Source: Gammaproteobacteria bacterium (GTDB taxonomy: Bacteria; Pseudomonadota; Gammaproteobacteria; Competibacterales; Competibacteraceae). From it: a stretch of DNA of 53,357 nt. Below are positions 33,700 through 42,859 of this stretch, in pieces. Location of the stretch: positions 1-53,357 of the forward strand of contig JACKMZ010000015.1 in NCBI GenBank assembly GCA_024235135.1, given 5' to 3'. The position numbers and the translations under genes were made by a program. Under the pieces are notes generated by a model. That model was given only the letters and a program-made list of their open reading frames with translations. It was not told where the DNA came from and ran no database searches. How positions within the stretch are numbered: the stretch's first letter is position 1; every line of letters begins with the position of its first letter.

Positions 33700-33724
33700 A
33701 TAATATAGGTTATTGTATATTCAT
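33700..33724. promoter_or_regulatory. AT-rich promoter/operator motif, copy 2
   Basis: TAATATAGGTTATTGTATAT lies in the divergent region between 33682 and 33760 and resembles the stretch at 15448-15472. TATAAT at 33699-33704 could serve as a -10 box. Confidence 0.45.
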
Positions 33725-33759
33725 TTATATTATTAGGCATTTTTGGGAGGGGTCTAGCC

Positions 33760-34656
33760 ATGTCGATGATCGAACAGTTGCGCGAGGAAACACGCCACCG
33801 AGCCCCCGTAGCGCCCCCCAAAGAACCCTCCGTCGACGCCGAATCGCCGCACCCGTCGAATAAAGCCGCTCGCGCTGTCGCGCCCGACCCCACGCACCCC
33901 GACATTTGCCGGTATTGGATAGCGCAACTGGAAGCCATTCAGGCGTTGCCGGCCGAGCAACAAGCGGTCCGCCTCAAAGACGCCTTGGCAAAGGCCCCCG
34001 AAGCCTATCGGCCGACCCCGGATGAAGCCGGGGTTTTACAAGCGGCTAGCCAGACGCTGTCTATTAACTCTGTGTTGGGATGGTTACATCTACGTCCTGA
34101 GTTACCGACGGAAGTCAGCCCGCTATCGCCCACGGCGGCCCAACATTGGCGGCAGCATCTCCCCGCCAGCAGCGATCCGCACTGGGCTGCCCACCAGATC
34201 CGCCGGCATCCCGCCCTGCGCACCTATTGGGCACAGGTCGAACAGGCCGTCCAGCAAGCGGGCGGCGACCCGGCCCCGTTGTGGCGGACCTTGGACAACC
34301 CCACCACGGACAACGCTCGCACGCTGTTAGCCTTGCTTCAGGGCCATCTCAATCAAGCACTCAACCGCGCGCCGAGCCTGGCCACCGATTTCGAGGGTGT
34401 GCGCCAGGCGTTCGGACGCCTGAACCAGCGATGGGAAAAAAGCGTGACCGACTCGCGCAAGGCCGGGCAGCCTTGGTTCCCATCGGACGATCAGGTACAG
34501 CGTCTGAAGGCCGCTTGTTTGGACGCGCCACCCAATAACGCCCGGTTGCTGACCTCCGCCGAGCGGCTGGTGCGCCGGCTGCAGGAAATCTACCGGGCCG
34601 CCATGGAGGGGCTACGGGCAGGTGTCTCGACACGCGCGCCCGCGCCCGGACCTTGA
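33760..34656 (+). CDS. Hypothetical protein (298 aa) preceding the DotM-like gene
   Basis: The ATG follows a GGGAGGGG ribosome-binding site. The product is a soluble helical protein with a charged, Pro-rich N-terminal 60 residues and no membrane segment. The DotM-like gene starts three bases after its stop, so it is first in the coupling-complex operon. No family is recognised. It could be a cytoplasmic adaptor of the coupling complex, by position only. Confidence 0.65.
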   Translation: MSMIEQLREETRHRAPVAPPKEPSVDAESPHPSNKAARAVAPDPTHPDICRYWIAQLEAIQALPAEQQAVRLKDALAKAPEAYRPTPDEAGVLQAASQTLSINSVLGWLHLRPELPTEVSPLSPTAAQHWRQHLPASSDPHWAAHQIRRHPALRTYWAQVEQAVQQAGGDPAPLWRTLDNPTTDNARTLLALLQGHLNQALNRAPSLATDFEGVRQAFGRLNQRWEKSVTDSRKAGQPWFPSDDQVQRLKAACLDAPPNNARLLTSAERLVRRLQEIYRAAMEGLRAGVSTRAPAPGP

Positions 34657-34659
34657 GCG

Positions 34660-35799
34660 ATGGACCCTCCGCGCGATCCGAACGAGGAAATGATCATCCT
34701 CATCGCGCTACTGGTTGCCCCGGTAGCGCTGTGGTGGGCCTTCAGCGGCGAACTGGTGTCTCTGGCGTTTCACGTGAAACTCTGGGAACTCCAGGTGCTG
34801 ACCGCATTGGGGCTGGGCGATGCCCAGGCCGAGAAACTGTTCCAGGCGATCCGCGCGGCTCTGCGCGCACCGGATCAGGTGTCCTTTGCCCATTTTGCTT
34901 TTGGCCTTGATGCAGTCGGCCGCTATGGGCGGATACCCGTTATTTTGGGCTTGCTGGGGTTGGGAACCTGGCTACTGCTGGGGCATCCCGCCGAACGGTT
35001 TCGCCGGCGCTTCGATCTGTACCGGCTGGCGGAAACCGTCGGCGAGCAATGGCCCTATGCGCTGCATGCCCTGCGCCGGAATAACCTGGCCATGGTGCTG
35101 GATCATCCCCAATGGGGTTTGGCGTTGTCGGCCCGCGAGCTGATCGAGCGGCATCATTTGCTGAACAAGAAGCACAAGGAGGGGGACGAAGAGAAAGCGT
35201 CGGTCCTGCATCCCGAACGCACCCAGCAGATCTTGATCGCCCAGCTTGGTGCTCCGTGGGCCGCCGGCGATGCGGTTTCCCTACCGGCCCAGGCGTTGGC
35301 GGGCCTTTTCGCCCAGCGGGTCGCCAGCCTGAGCCACGCAGACGACAAGACAGCGGCCCACCTGAAAAAGCAGACTTTCGCGGCATTGAAAACCCTGGCG
35401 CTGGCGGCGGCCAACCATCACGAGGGGGACTTTCTGCCGCCAGCGGCGGTTTACCAACGGATCATTGCCGATACCGCTCCCTTTGTGGTGCAGGCCGAAC
35501 CGCTGATCCGGCAACACACTTACACGCAAACGGTACTTTTACGCCTGCTGGAAGAAGCCCGCCAGGGCGGCGTTTTGCCGCCCGCGCTGTTCAACTGGCT
35601 GAAAGGCGTGGATCGGCCGTTGTGGTATGCGCTGTCGTCGTTGGGCCGGCGCGTCGCCTTCGCCGAGGCGTTGGGCGCTTTAGCCCATTATCAGGCCGAA
35701 CGCGCCGCCGGGTCGGCCTTGCCGCCACCGTGCGTCGAGGCCGCCGTGGCCGCCCTGCAAGCCAGTGTCGCGCCGCCCCCTGAACCCGATTCACCGTAA
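34660..35799 (+). CDS. trbA: DotM/IcmP (TrbA)-like coupling-complex membrane protein
   Basis: The 379-residue protein has a membrane helix near residues 12-30, a second around 92-108, and a long cytoplasmic helical domain with the DotM-type stretch YRLAETVGEQWPYALHALRRNNL and later LSSLGRRVAFAEALGALAHYQAE. In Dot/Icm and IncI systems this protein partners the DotL coupling ATPase, and here that gene follows after one small gene. It recruits substrates to the channel. The call rests on topology, motif and neighbours together. Confidence 0.8.
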   Translation: MDPPRDPNEEMIILIALLVAPVALWWAFSGELVSLAFHVKLWELQVLTALGLGDAQAEKLFQAIRAALRAPDQVSFAHFAFGLDAVGRYGRIPVILGLLGLGTWLLLGHPAERFRRRFDLYRLAETVGEQWPYALHALRRNNLAMVLDHPQWGLALSARELIERHHLLNKKHKEGDEEKASVLHPERTQQILIAQLGAPWAAGDAVSLPAQALAGLFAQRVASLSHADDKTAAHLKKQTFAALKTLALAAANHHEGDFLPPAAVYQRIIADTAPFVVQAEPLIRQHTYTQTVLLRLLEEARQGGVLPPALFNWLKGVDRPLWYALSSLGRRVAFAEALGALAHYQAERAAGSALPPPCVEAAVAALQASVAPPPEPDSP

Positions 35800-35817
35800 T
35801 GTATTGAGGCTGTTTCC

Positions 35818-36309
35818 ATGTGGACTATTACCCGCCGTTCGCCCGTTCCGCCGCTTCGTTTCGTCGCGGGTGGGATTGCTTGCCAACAGGAAGATGCCTT
35901 GACCGTCTATCCTTTTTCCTCGCCAGCGCCCGTGACGCTTCGGGTCGCGCCCGTGTCGGGCGGAGGGTATGGGGTGATACTGGCCGACGGTACGCAAGAC
36001 CGAACCCTGGCGCAGTATCCGCAACGCCGGCAAGCCGAACGGCAACTGCGGCAGCTATTCGGACATCGCCCATCGCCCTGGCGCTGGGTGGATCGGTTGG
36101 GGCGGGTGTCTCTGATGGCGGTGCTGGCGTTTGTGGTCTGGTTCCTGTTCTTTTTGCCGGTGGACCCGGCCTATCAGGCCCTGTCCGCCAACCCGACGGC
36201 TTGGCCGGAACCGGCGAACCCCGCTAGTGTGGGCGCGGCCCCGTCGGCGACCCCCGCGCCGGCCTGGATCGACGATCCGGCGGAAAGCGTTTCCACACAC
36301 GGTCAGTAG
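35818..36309 (+). CDS. Small membrane protein of the coupling-complex operon (163 aa)
   Basis: A protein with a cytoplasmic N-terminal half, a single strong membrane helix near residues 97-115 (VSLMAVLAFVVWFLFFLPV) and a Pro/Ala-rich tail. It lies between the DotM- and DotL-like genes, the place where IncI plasmids also encode a small membrane or thioredoxin-like protein. No thioredoxin CxxC is present. Function unknown; likely an accessory part of the coupling complex. Confidence 0.65.
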   Translation: MWTITRRSPVPPLRFVAGGIACQQEDALTVYPFSSPAPVTLRVAPVSGGGYGVILADGTQDRTLAQYPQRRQAERQLRQLFGHRPSPWRWVDRLGRVSLMAVLAFVVWFLFFLPVDPAYQALSANPTAWPEPANPASVGAAPSATPAPAWIDDPAESVSTHGQ

Positions 36310-36313
36310 CTTG

Positions 36314-38788
36314 ATGAGCCAGGAACCCTTACATGGCCTGGATCTGGAGCGGGTCGCCAGCGCGCGGGAGTTGCAGCGCGATCATCGCACGCTGGGTCAG
36401 CGCCTGGCGGCGCAACTTCGCCGCCCGCCGGTATTGGGCGTAGTCTGCTGGGGATTGGCGGGGTTCGTCTGGTTTTATCCGGCCCTCATTGATGTTGCTT
36501 TGGGGCTGGGCGTTGCCATCGGTGTCATCTCCTGGCGTCAGCGTCCCGTGCTGCCGTTGAAGTTGCCCGACCGCTATGCGGGCCTCGATCCCCATGAGTT
36601 GCAGCCCGGCACGGGTAAATCCCAAGCGGCCTGCGGTCTGCTGTTGCTGGGCAATGATCGCTTCAACAGCGAGGAGCTGTACCACAGCGACGCGGATGCC
36701 CGCACGCATTTCCTGGTGCTGGGCGGCACCGGTTCGGGCAAGACCGAAGCCATGACCAGCCTGGCCGCGCAGACGCTGTTATGGGGCTCCGGCTACACCT
36801 ACGTGGATGGCAAGGGCGATGCCTCGCTGTGGACCAAGGCGTTTGCTTTGGCGCGGGCCTGCGGTCGGGAAGATGACCTTTGCGTGTTGAACTACATGAC
36901 CGGGTCCACCGATGTCGATCCGAATGCTCCGGAGGGCGACCGGTTATCGAACACCTTCAATCCTTTTCTGTACGGTTCGGCCGATGCGCTGACGCAATTG
37001 CTGGTGGCGCAGATGGCCGAGGCGGGCGGAGACTCGGCGACCTGGAAGGATAAGGCCGTGGGCTTACTCACCGCCTATGTGCGGGCGCTGGTGGCGATGC
37101 GCGACCGGGGCCGCGATGAGAACGGCCGGCCGTTCGTGCTGGAAGTCGGGGCTTTGCGGCGTTACATCACGCTGGATAATTTAATCCATCTGTATCTCTG
37201 CGCGCGGGAGAAAGTGGACGGCTTTACCTTGCCCGCCGCGGCCATGGAGGCCCTGCACAGTTATTTGGTGTCGGTGCCCGGATTTCAGGACCCGGCGCAG
37301 TTGTTAGAACAACAGAATGGCGCGTTGAACGATGCGATGATCCGCGCCCGGACTTATCCGACTCAACCGGACTCGCAGACCTATCTGCAACACGGGTATT
37401 TGCAAAACCAGTTCGGCCGCCTGTTCAATCAGCTCGCCGACGTGTACGGCCATATTTTTCGTTCGGGTTATGCCGAGATCGATCTGACCGATGTGGTCCT
37501 GCAACGGCGTATTCTGATCGTGATGTTGCCCGCGTTGGAAAAAAGCCCCGACGAGTTGGCGAACCTGGGCAAGCTGCTGATTGCTTCGCTCAAGACGATG
37601 TTGGCCGTGGGCTTGGGCGCCCGGTTGGAAGGCACGCACCGGGAAGTGATCGAACGCCGCCCTACGACGGCGCCGTCGCCTTACCTGGGGGTATTCGACG
37701 AATACGGCTATTACTCGGTTAAGGGCTTTGCCGTGGTGCCGGCTCAGGCCCGCAGCTTGGGGTTTTCCGTGTGCTTCGGCGGGCAGGATATCCAGTCCTT
37801 CGGCAAGCAATCCAAGGAGGAGGCCGATGCCATCGTCGGCAATACCCTGACCAAGATCGCCATGAAGATCGAAGACCCCAAGGACACCGCGGATCTGTTC
37901 GAGAAGGTCGGCGGCCAGGCGATTGCGGTTCAGACCAGCGGCTTCGCACGCGGCCAGGACGCCTTGTTATCAGGGATGTACCGGGATGTCCCCAACGCTA
38001 CCCTGGAACGCCGCGCGCGCATCGATCCGCTGGATTTGCGGGCGCAACGACCCGGCGAGGCGCATGTTTTCTTTGGCACGACGATTGTTCGCGCCAACCT
38101 GTTTTACGCCGGGGAGTTCAAAGCCCGCGCCTATCGCTTGAACCGCTTTGTGCCGTTAGGTCCGCCTCCGGATAATCTGGGTGGATTGGCAAAGTTGCTG
38201 ACTCCGGAGGGGCTACGGGCGGCCGTGAAACAGGTGGTGGAAGATACCCTGGACGAATGGCGGATTGTCCAGCGACTGGTCAATCCGGACCTGCCCGCCA
38301 GCGACGATCCGCCGGGCGCTCTGGATGCCTTCACGGAAAGCGTTGTCGGGGATTATCTGGACCGGCTGAAGCAGATGGATCAGGCCCTTGCCCAGGCGTT
38401 CCGGGCTATGGAATCACCGGCGACGGAGTCCGCAGCCCCCCTTTCCCTCGCGAAACCGGGGGAACCGGAGAATCTGGGGGAATCCGTGGGCGCGGGGGCG
38501 GACCGCAGCCGTGTTGAACTCATCATTGACGCCGTCGATGCCGTGCTCGGAGAAGCCGAGGCGGGGGCCGATCATCCGGAGGATGATGCGGCGGACCCCA
38601 TCGCCAGCGGCCTGGAATATCAAGGGCTGGTTGGCGATCCGGTGGTTGCCGGTCATGCGCGCCATGCCCAAGGAGATTCGGCGGGTTTTGGAAACGCCGT
38701 GGGGCGTATCGATCCGGATTTTGTGGGCGTGCCGCTCAAGGCAGCGCCGGCCGTAGTGGATAAGCTTCGAAGGGTGGACGATTCCTAA
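36314..38788 (+). CDS. trbC: DotL/IcmO (TrbC)-type type IV coupling ATPase
   Basis: From the ATG at 36314 (five bases after the preceding stop) the protein has 824 residues: membrane helices at about 40-75, Walker A GGTGSGKTE (137-145), a TrwB/TraD-like ATPase domain with LVVFDE-like LGVFDEYGYYSVKGF and SVCFGGQDIQSFGKQS, and an acidic C-terminal tail of about 150 residues that could bind adaptors, as in DotL. It brings the relaxosome and substrates to the channel. The ORF could extend further upstream, but that frame overlaps the preceding gene and lacks a start signal. Confidence 0.92.
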   Translation: MSQEPLHGLDLERVASARELQRDHRTLGQRLAAQLRRPPVLGVVCWGLAGFVWFYPALIDVALGLGVAIGVISWRQRPVLPLKLPDRYAGLDPHELQPGTGKSQAACGLLLLGNDRFNSEELYHSDADARTHFLVLGGTGSGKTEAMTSLAAQTLLWGSGYTYVDGKGDASLWTKAFALARACGREDDLCVLNYMTGSTDVDPNAPEGDRLSNTFNPFLYGSADALTQLLVAQMAEAGGDSATWKDKAVGLLTAYVRALVAMRDRGRDENGRPFVLEVGALRRYITLDNLIHLYLCAREKVDGFTLPAAAMEALHSYLVSVPGFQDPAQLLEQQNGALNDAMIRARTYPTQPDSQTYLQHGYLQNQFGRLFNQLADVYGHIFRSGYAEIDLTDVVLQRRILIVMLPALEKSPDELANLGKLLIASLKTMLAVGLGARLEGTHREVIERRPTTAPSPYLGVFDEYGYYSVKGFAVVPAQARSLGFSVCFGGQDIQSFGKQSKEEADAIVGNTLTKIAMKIEDPKDTADLFEKVGGQAIAVQTSGFARGQDALLSGMYRDVPNATLERRARIDPLDLRAQRPGEAHVFFGTTIVRANLFYAGEFKARAYRLNRFVPLGPPPDNLGGLAKLLTPEGLRAAVKQVVEDTLDEWRIVQRLVNPDLPASDDPPGALDAFTESVVGDYLDRLKQMDQALAQAFRAMESPATESAAPLSLAKPGEPENLGESVGAGADRSRVELIIDAVDAVLGEAEAGADHPEDDAADPIASGLEYQGLVGDPVVAGHARHAQGDSAGFGNAVGRIDPDFVGVPLKAAPAVVDKLRRVDDS

Positions 38789-39010
38789 CAAGGATGGGGG
38801 GAAACCCCAACTGCCGGTGTTCGCAAAATACTCTATTCCTGATCGCGCAGCGGTAAACGAGGCGGGGGGTAGGTATTTCAATCGATTGTACTAGGGCAAC
38901 GCCTGGTCGCTCTTCTAAATCCGCAAACTGACTTGAAAACTGATTGGGCGCACCAACCACCAGATTGTTCAAAATGATTCCCAAACTAACACGCTGCACC
39001 CGGCGTGATA

Positions 39011-40036
39011 TCAATTATATTCATCCGAAACTACAATGGGAAAAACCTGCGGCCGCTTTCTATAGTTCTCATGCGCTGTGTAAAGCCAGGCCGGCCAGCG
39101 ATCGTCGATCGAAATATCGGAATCCACGGTGATATGTCGTTGCTTTTTGGCCGAGACAAAAAGCTCGGGACCGAAATAGTGAAACGGCTTTCCCAGTAGC
39201 CCATCCTGCTGCATTTTCCGCAAAAGGCCGAGTTCAACGTCACTCATTAGCGAAACGTTGGTGGAATATTCGATGTCCGTAAATCCGCAGGATCGCAGGA
39301 CGGTAGCGATTTCCCAGGGTGTCCATTCCCGGTTGTGCCGCTGGTAGATCGCCGAGGGTTTATATTCGTTCTCGGTACCGGGATTTTGTCCCTGCAATAT
39401 CTTGAATATTCGAAACGAAGCCGCCGCATTCGGTGTGGCGATCACCAGACGGCCGCCGGTTTTCAATACGCGGTTGAATTCCAAAATCGTCCACAGCGGA
39501 TCGACGATCAAGTGCTCGATGCAATCGACGAACAGGACCAGACCAAAGTGATTATCTTGGTACGACAATCGGTCTCGGTCGCATTCGAAAATACAACATT
39601 CGATTTCGTCGCCGTCGATCTGCATGTTGCTTCCGGTCAGTTCGGCGATACTGTACGGAATCAGCTCAGGGAGAAAAGTCTTGAAGGCCGGGTAGAGAAT
39701 GCCCCAACCGGAAGCGACATCAAGAGTTGGCCCGATCAGCGTATCTTTCAGCAAATACAGATTCGAGAAAAACCGATGCAGTCTCGGTATCTGGCTGGCG
39801 ATGTATTCTTGCCGGCCGGACGTTCCCTCGGTAAAGGTATCGGAGGAAAGCAGCGAATTTCGGAAGTCTTCGAGGCTGATGTTTTCCGCTTGAGGAGCGA
39901 GGTACCGCATATTGTCGTGAGGAAAGTATTCCCAAGAGGGGTCGTTGGTCTGAACTCCGGCCGACGGAAAAAGCTTTTTCATCGCACGTTTGCTCTTCAT
40001 CCATAAAGCCTTTGCTGTTTTCACATCCATATCCAT
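39011..40036 (-). CDS. SAM-dependent class I methyltransferase (341 aa)
   Basis: Residues about 100-230 form a Rossmann methyltransferase: PTLDVASGWGILYPAF (motif I), LVLFVDCIEHL (motif IV) and LKTGGRLVIATPN (motif V/VI). The pattern fits small-molecule, lipid or sugar methyltransferases rather than DNA methylases, since there is no NPPY or DPPY. It stands alone, with lower GC than the conjugation genes and no operon partner, and looks like imported cargo. The substrate cannot be told. Confidence 0.82.
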   Translation of the reverse strand: MDMDVKTAKALWMKSKRAMKKLFPSAGVQTNDPSWEYFPHDNMRYLAPQAENISLEDFRNSLLSSDTFTEGTSGRQEYIASQIPRLHRFFSNLYLLKDTLIGPTLDVASGWGILYPAFKTFLPELIPYSIAELTGSNMQIDGDEIECCIFECDRDRLSYQDNHFGLVLFVDCIEHLIVDPLWTILEFNRVLKTGGRLVIATPNAAASFRIFKILQGQNPGTENEYKPSAIYQRHNREWTPWEIATVLRSCGFTDIEYSTNVSLMSDVELGLLRKMQQDGLLGKPFHYFGPELFVSAKKQRHITVDSDISIDDRWPAWLYTAHENYRKRPQVFPIVVSDEYN

Positions 40037-41063
40037 TACACGAGTCTCCTCTATCGGATTCTCCCAATATATGCCGTCATCATGCGCTATTGGGAATGTG
40101 GAACTGACCTCGCCACCAACCGCGGACAGCGGATAAGTAACATAAGTACGTCAACGAAAGTTTTCCGGTTTTTTGTGTCGCTAAGTAGTTGAAAAATCTG
40201 TGGCATAATACCGGTTAACTTTTTGCTCGCTACTTAACACTCAAGCAAAAAATTATCGCACAAAGCACACAAATATCGGTAAGCACTTTGTTAGCATTCT
40301 GTCTCATTGTTTTACACCTTTTAAATTAGAGAAATCAACTAGGCTTACTTGCGCAGGAACGCAGACTTTGTTTTGCCGGAAAATAGACCTATTTAGCAAA
40401 GTAGTACAAGTCTCCATAATAATGGCATTTGCATATTATTTTCTCGCTGTCGATAAAGTTTAACCGCATGGCAAAATAATTGCGATGGATGGTAATAGTT
40501 TTTTGTCAGGTTAAAATTTATAGGAAAAATATACACCAGAATCCATTGTCAATTACAAGGTAATACTTTCTATACAATCGCGCTGGGACCCCAGTGGGAA
40601 TTTTTCTCACTACTTACCAACAACATAGAATGGTTGTTGACATTATACAATCTTTCTAAGATAGCATTTCGTGGCATTCGAGTGCTGTTAATGCTGCGAT
40701 ATATTTCAACTGTTTCAAAATGCATTGGGAATGTTTCAAAATGAATCGGATAGATGCGCGGCTGAATAGACCTCTGATCTTGCCCACCAACGGTGGACAG
40801 TAAATTAAGCGACCAATCGCCCGATTGGGTAGGTCATCCTGAACTGACCGTTGCAGCGGGGTTTAGGGAATGATGTCGGGCAACGTTCCGCTTATGCTCG
40901 ATCTACCGTGACCCGCTCTTGGTAGGCAATTGTTTGAAAAATCCGGCCTTGATCAATTTGAGGTGGTAGGTCAATGCCCAGCATACGATGCATGGCTCCT
41001 CTTAATCACCCAGTACATCTTATTTGTATTGATAACGTAAATACATATTGCTAAGCTCTTTGC
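40037..41063. other. AT-rich non-coding stretch
   Basis: No supported gene in about 1 kb. The region is clearly AT-richer than its surroundings and ends near BrnT. It contains a 56-base repeat at 40181 and two related short stretches, CCACCAACCGCGGACAG near 40110 and CCACCAACGGTGGACAG near 40783, which look like ends of decayed mobile DNA. Confidence 0.55.
40181..40236 (+). repeat. 56-bp inverted repeat, left copy
   Basis: Begins CTAAGTAGTTGAAAAATCTG and ends GCTCGCTACTTA. It matches the reverse complement of 47262-47317 at 47 of 56 positions, without gaps. The outer seven bases are themselves inverted (TAAGTAG and CTACTTA). Confidence 0.8.
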
Positions 41064-41360
41064 ATGGACATTGAATTCGTGCGGCACGGCATTCGTTTTG
41101 TCGCCCACCATAACAAGGCGCAAAACAACTTGCGCAAGCATGGGGTGTCCTTCGAGCAAGCGGCGGAAGCCTTCTTCGATCCATTCCTGAAAATCATTGA
41201 CGCCAGCCGACGTGATGAAACTCGTGACGCTATCGTTGGCCGCGACGACATCGGACGTCTTCTGTTCGTCGTGCATCTGTTGATTGAAGACGACAGCATC
41301 CGCTTGATTTCGGCCCGTAGAGCAACCCGTGAGGAGCGTCGGCTTTATGAAGATGACTGA
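41064..41360 (+). CDS. brnT: BrnT ribonuclease toxin
   Basis: The 98-residue protein has the RelE-fold BrnT sequence: FVAHHNKAQNNLRKHGVSFEQAAEAFFDP, then RLLFVVHLLIEDDSIRLISARRATREERRLYED. These include the KHGVSFEEA and RIISARKAT-like blocks that mark the family. It overlaps the antitoxin gene by 14 bases. BrnT cuts RNA under stress; BrnA binds it and represses the operon. Confidence 0.9.
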   Translation: MDIEFVRHGIRFVAHHNKAQNNLRKHGVSFEQAAEAFFDPFLKIIDASRRDETRDAIVGRDDIGRLLFVVHLLIEDDSIRLISARRATREERRLYEDD

Positions 41361-41631
41361 TCTGAAACAGCGGCTGCGCAAAGACCGTCCGATGACATCC
41401 GTCACTCTGCGTATGCCGGAAGACGTGATCGACGATCTCAAGCGCGTTGCGCCCCTGCTGGGCTACTCGGGCTATCAACCCTTGATTCGCGCCTATATCG
41501 GCCAGGGTCTGCGCGCTGATCTGGCTCGCCTGGAGGATGCGCCCATGACCCGCCTGTTGGAACACCTAAAGGCTCAAGGCGTGCCCGAGGAAACGTTGGC
41601 CAAGGCATTGGCCGATTTATCATCTGGGTAG
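41347..41631 (+). CDS. brnA: BrnA antitoxin
   Basis: From the ATG at 41347 the product has 94 residues: a toxin-binding N-terminus and a ribbon-helix-helix domain (MTSVTLRMPEDVIDDLKRVAPLLGYSGYQPLIRAYIGQGL). The tail after it (about 30 residues) is longer than in many BrnA proteins. Toxin first, antitoxin second is the standard order in brnTA. Confidence 0.85.
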   Translation: MKMTDLKQRLRKDRPMTSVTLRMPEDVIDDLKRVAPLLGYSGYQPLIRAYIGQGLRADLARLEDAPMTRLLEHLKAQGVPEETLAKALADLSSG

Positions 41632-41811
41632 CCCAGTAAGCCGGGCATATCCTGTGCCCGACATTTACTCCCCCAATTCGATGAACCTGTCGGACAACGC
41701 TCCTCCAGAAAACAACGCGACACAAGCGTCGCATCTCCGGGCGGGCCTACAGCCGCCTTCAGGGCAGCTATTTAATTATACGATAACTGTGATTATCCGC
41801 CTTGCTGGTGG

Positions 41812-42067
41812 TCAGTCTGGCCAATATTCGGCGTCAAGCACTTGTTCCACCGTGAATGGACACTCCATGGGGAACGTCGCTAACGGGATGTTTGTCTCAT
41901 CCGCTGCATTCTCCCGTGCCGGTGGATATTCTTCCTGAACAATGGACTGTAGTAGTGGCCCCAGGCTGGGGCTGTTTTTGAGACGTTTCTCAATTTGGCG
42001 TCTCCCATTACGGATGGACAGTTTCCAACGGGTGCTGCGTCGCTCCGGCTGATACTGCCATTTCAGC
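41812..42067 (-). pseudogene. DUF29-family gene, C-terminal fragment cut by IS66
   Basis: The frame reads LKWQYQPERRSTRWKLSIRN, ETNIPLATFP and CPFTVEQVLD, hallmarks of the C-terminal half of DUF29 proteins. It begins exactly at the left end of IS66 (42068). The N-terminal half is absent from both sides of the element. DUF29 function is unknown. Confidence 0.75.
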
Positions 42068-42146
42068 GTAAGCGATCGATCCAGCACAGGGTTGTCGAAG
42101 GAGCGGGAGTCGCCGACAGTGGGCCTTTACCCACTGGAGGAGAACG

Positions 42147-42473
42147 ATGTCCGCGACCAACCGACGCACGGCCAGGCAATGGGCCGAGATCATCACGCAG
42201 TACCGTGCCAGCGGCCTGAGCGATACGTCCTATTGCCGCGAGCACGGGCTGACGCTGCGCACGTTCCGCCAATGGAAATATCGTTGCCGAGCCGCCCAGC
42301 CGAAACGATCGGCGCAAGCGCCGGGTGCGTTTGTAGAAATCGTGCCCGCCCCGCAGAATGAAGCCGGACCGCTGAGGATTTGCCTGGACGCACGGCTGAT
42401 TGTGGAATGCCCAGTCGGCATGCCGCTGGATGCGGTGGTGCGGTTAATCGAAGCCCTGCGCGATGGACGCTAG
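42147..42473 (+). CDS. tnpA: IS66 TnpA (small accessory protein)
   Basis: The 108-residue protein carries a helix-turn-helix (RQWAEIITQYRASGLSDTSYCREHGLTLRTFRQWKYR) and the typical IS66 OrfA C-terminus ending in VECPVGMPLDAVVRLIEALR. It overlaps tnpB by 11 bases. It is required for transposition in studied IS66 members, probably through DNA binding at the ends. Confidence 0.92.
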   Translation: MSATNRRTARQWAEIITQYRASGLSDTSYCREHGLTLRTFRQWKYRCRAAQPKRSAQAPGAFVEIVPAPQNEAGPLRICLDARLIVECPVGMPLDAVVRLIEALRDGR

Positions 42474-42822
42474 CCGCTGGCGGGGCGAACGAATCTATCT
42501 GTACCGCTGGCCGGTGGACAGGCGGAAAAGCATCGACGGCTTATGCGCCCTGGTTGATACCGAGTTGCAGCGCAACCCAGCGGATCGCTGTCTTTATGTG
42601 TTTTGTAATCGCGGCGGCGACAAAATCAAACTTTTGATCTGGCATCTCAATGGTTTTTGGCTGCTGTACAAACGCTTGGAAAAGCAGCGATTCATCTGGC
42701 CGGATTGGTTCGAAGGCGAGAGCCTGTTGTTGGAAGCTGGCCAACTGGATCAGCTACTGGACGGTTACAACCTCAACGGCATGCGTCCCCACCGGGCGCT
42801 GGCCTGGAGCCGGCCGTTCTAG
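42463..42822 (+). CDS. tnpB: IS66 TnpB (Orf2)
   Basis: The 119-residue protein matches IS66 Orf2: IYLYRWPVDRRKSIDGLCALV, LYVFCNRGGDKIKLLIWHLNGFWLLYKRLEKQRFIWP. It appears complete and lies between tnpA and tnpC as usual. The role in transposition is accessory. Confidence 0.95.
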   Translation: MDASRWRGERIYLYRWPVDRRKSIDGLCALVDTELQRNPADRCLYVFCNRGGDKIKLLIWHLNGFWLLYKRLEKQRFIWPDWFEGESLLLEAGQLDQLLDGYNLNGMRPHRALAWSRPF

Positions 42823-42859
42823 CTGACAGGCCGGGCCGGGGTGGCTACACTCCGGTCCT

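Noticed and set aside
36131..36313. Longer N-terminus for the coupling ATPase
   Set aside because: This part overlaps the small membrane protein gene and reads as Pro/Arg-rich shadow. The ATG at 36314 fits the DotL start.
38790..38815. Terminator after the coupling ATPase (GGGG-GAAA-CCCC)
   Set aside because: The stem is only four pairs with no T-run, too weak to call.
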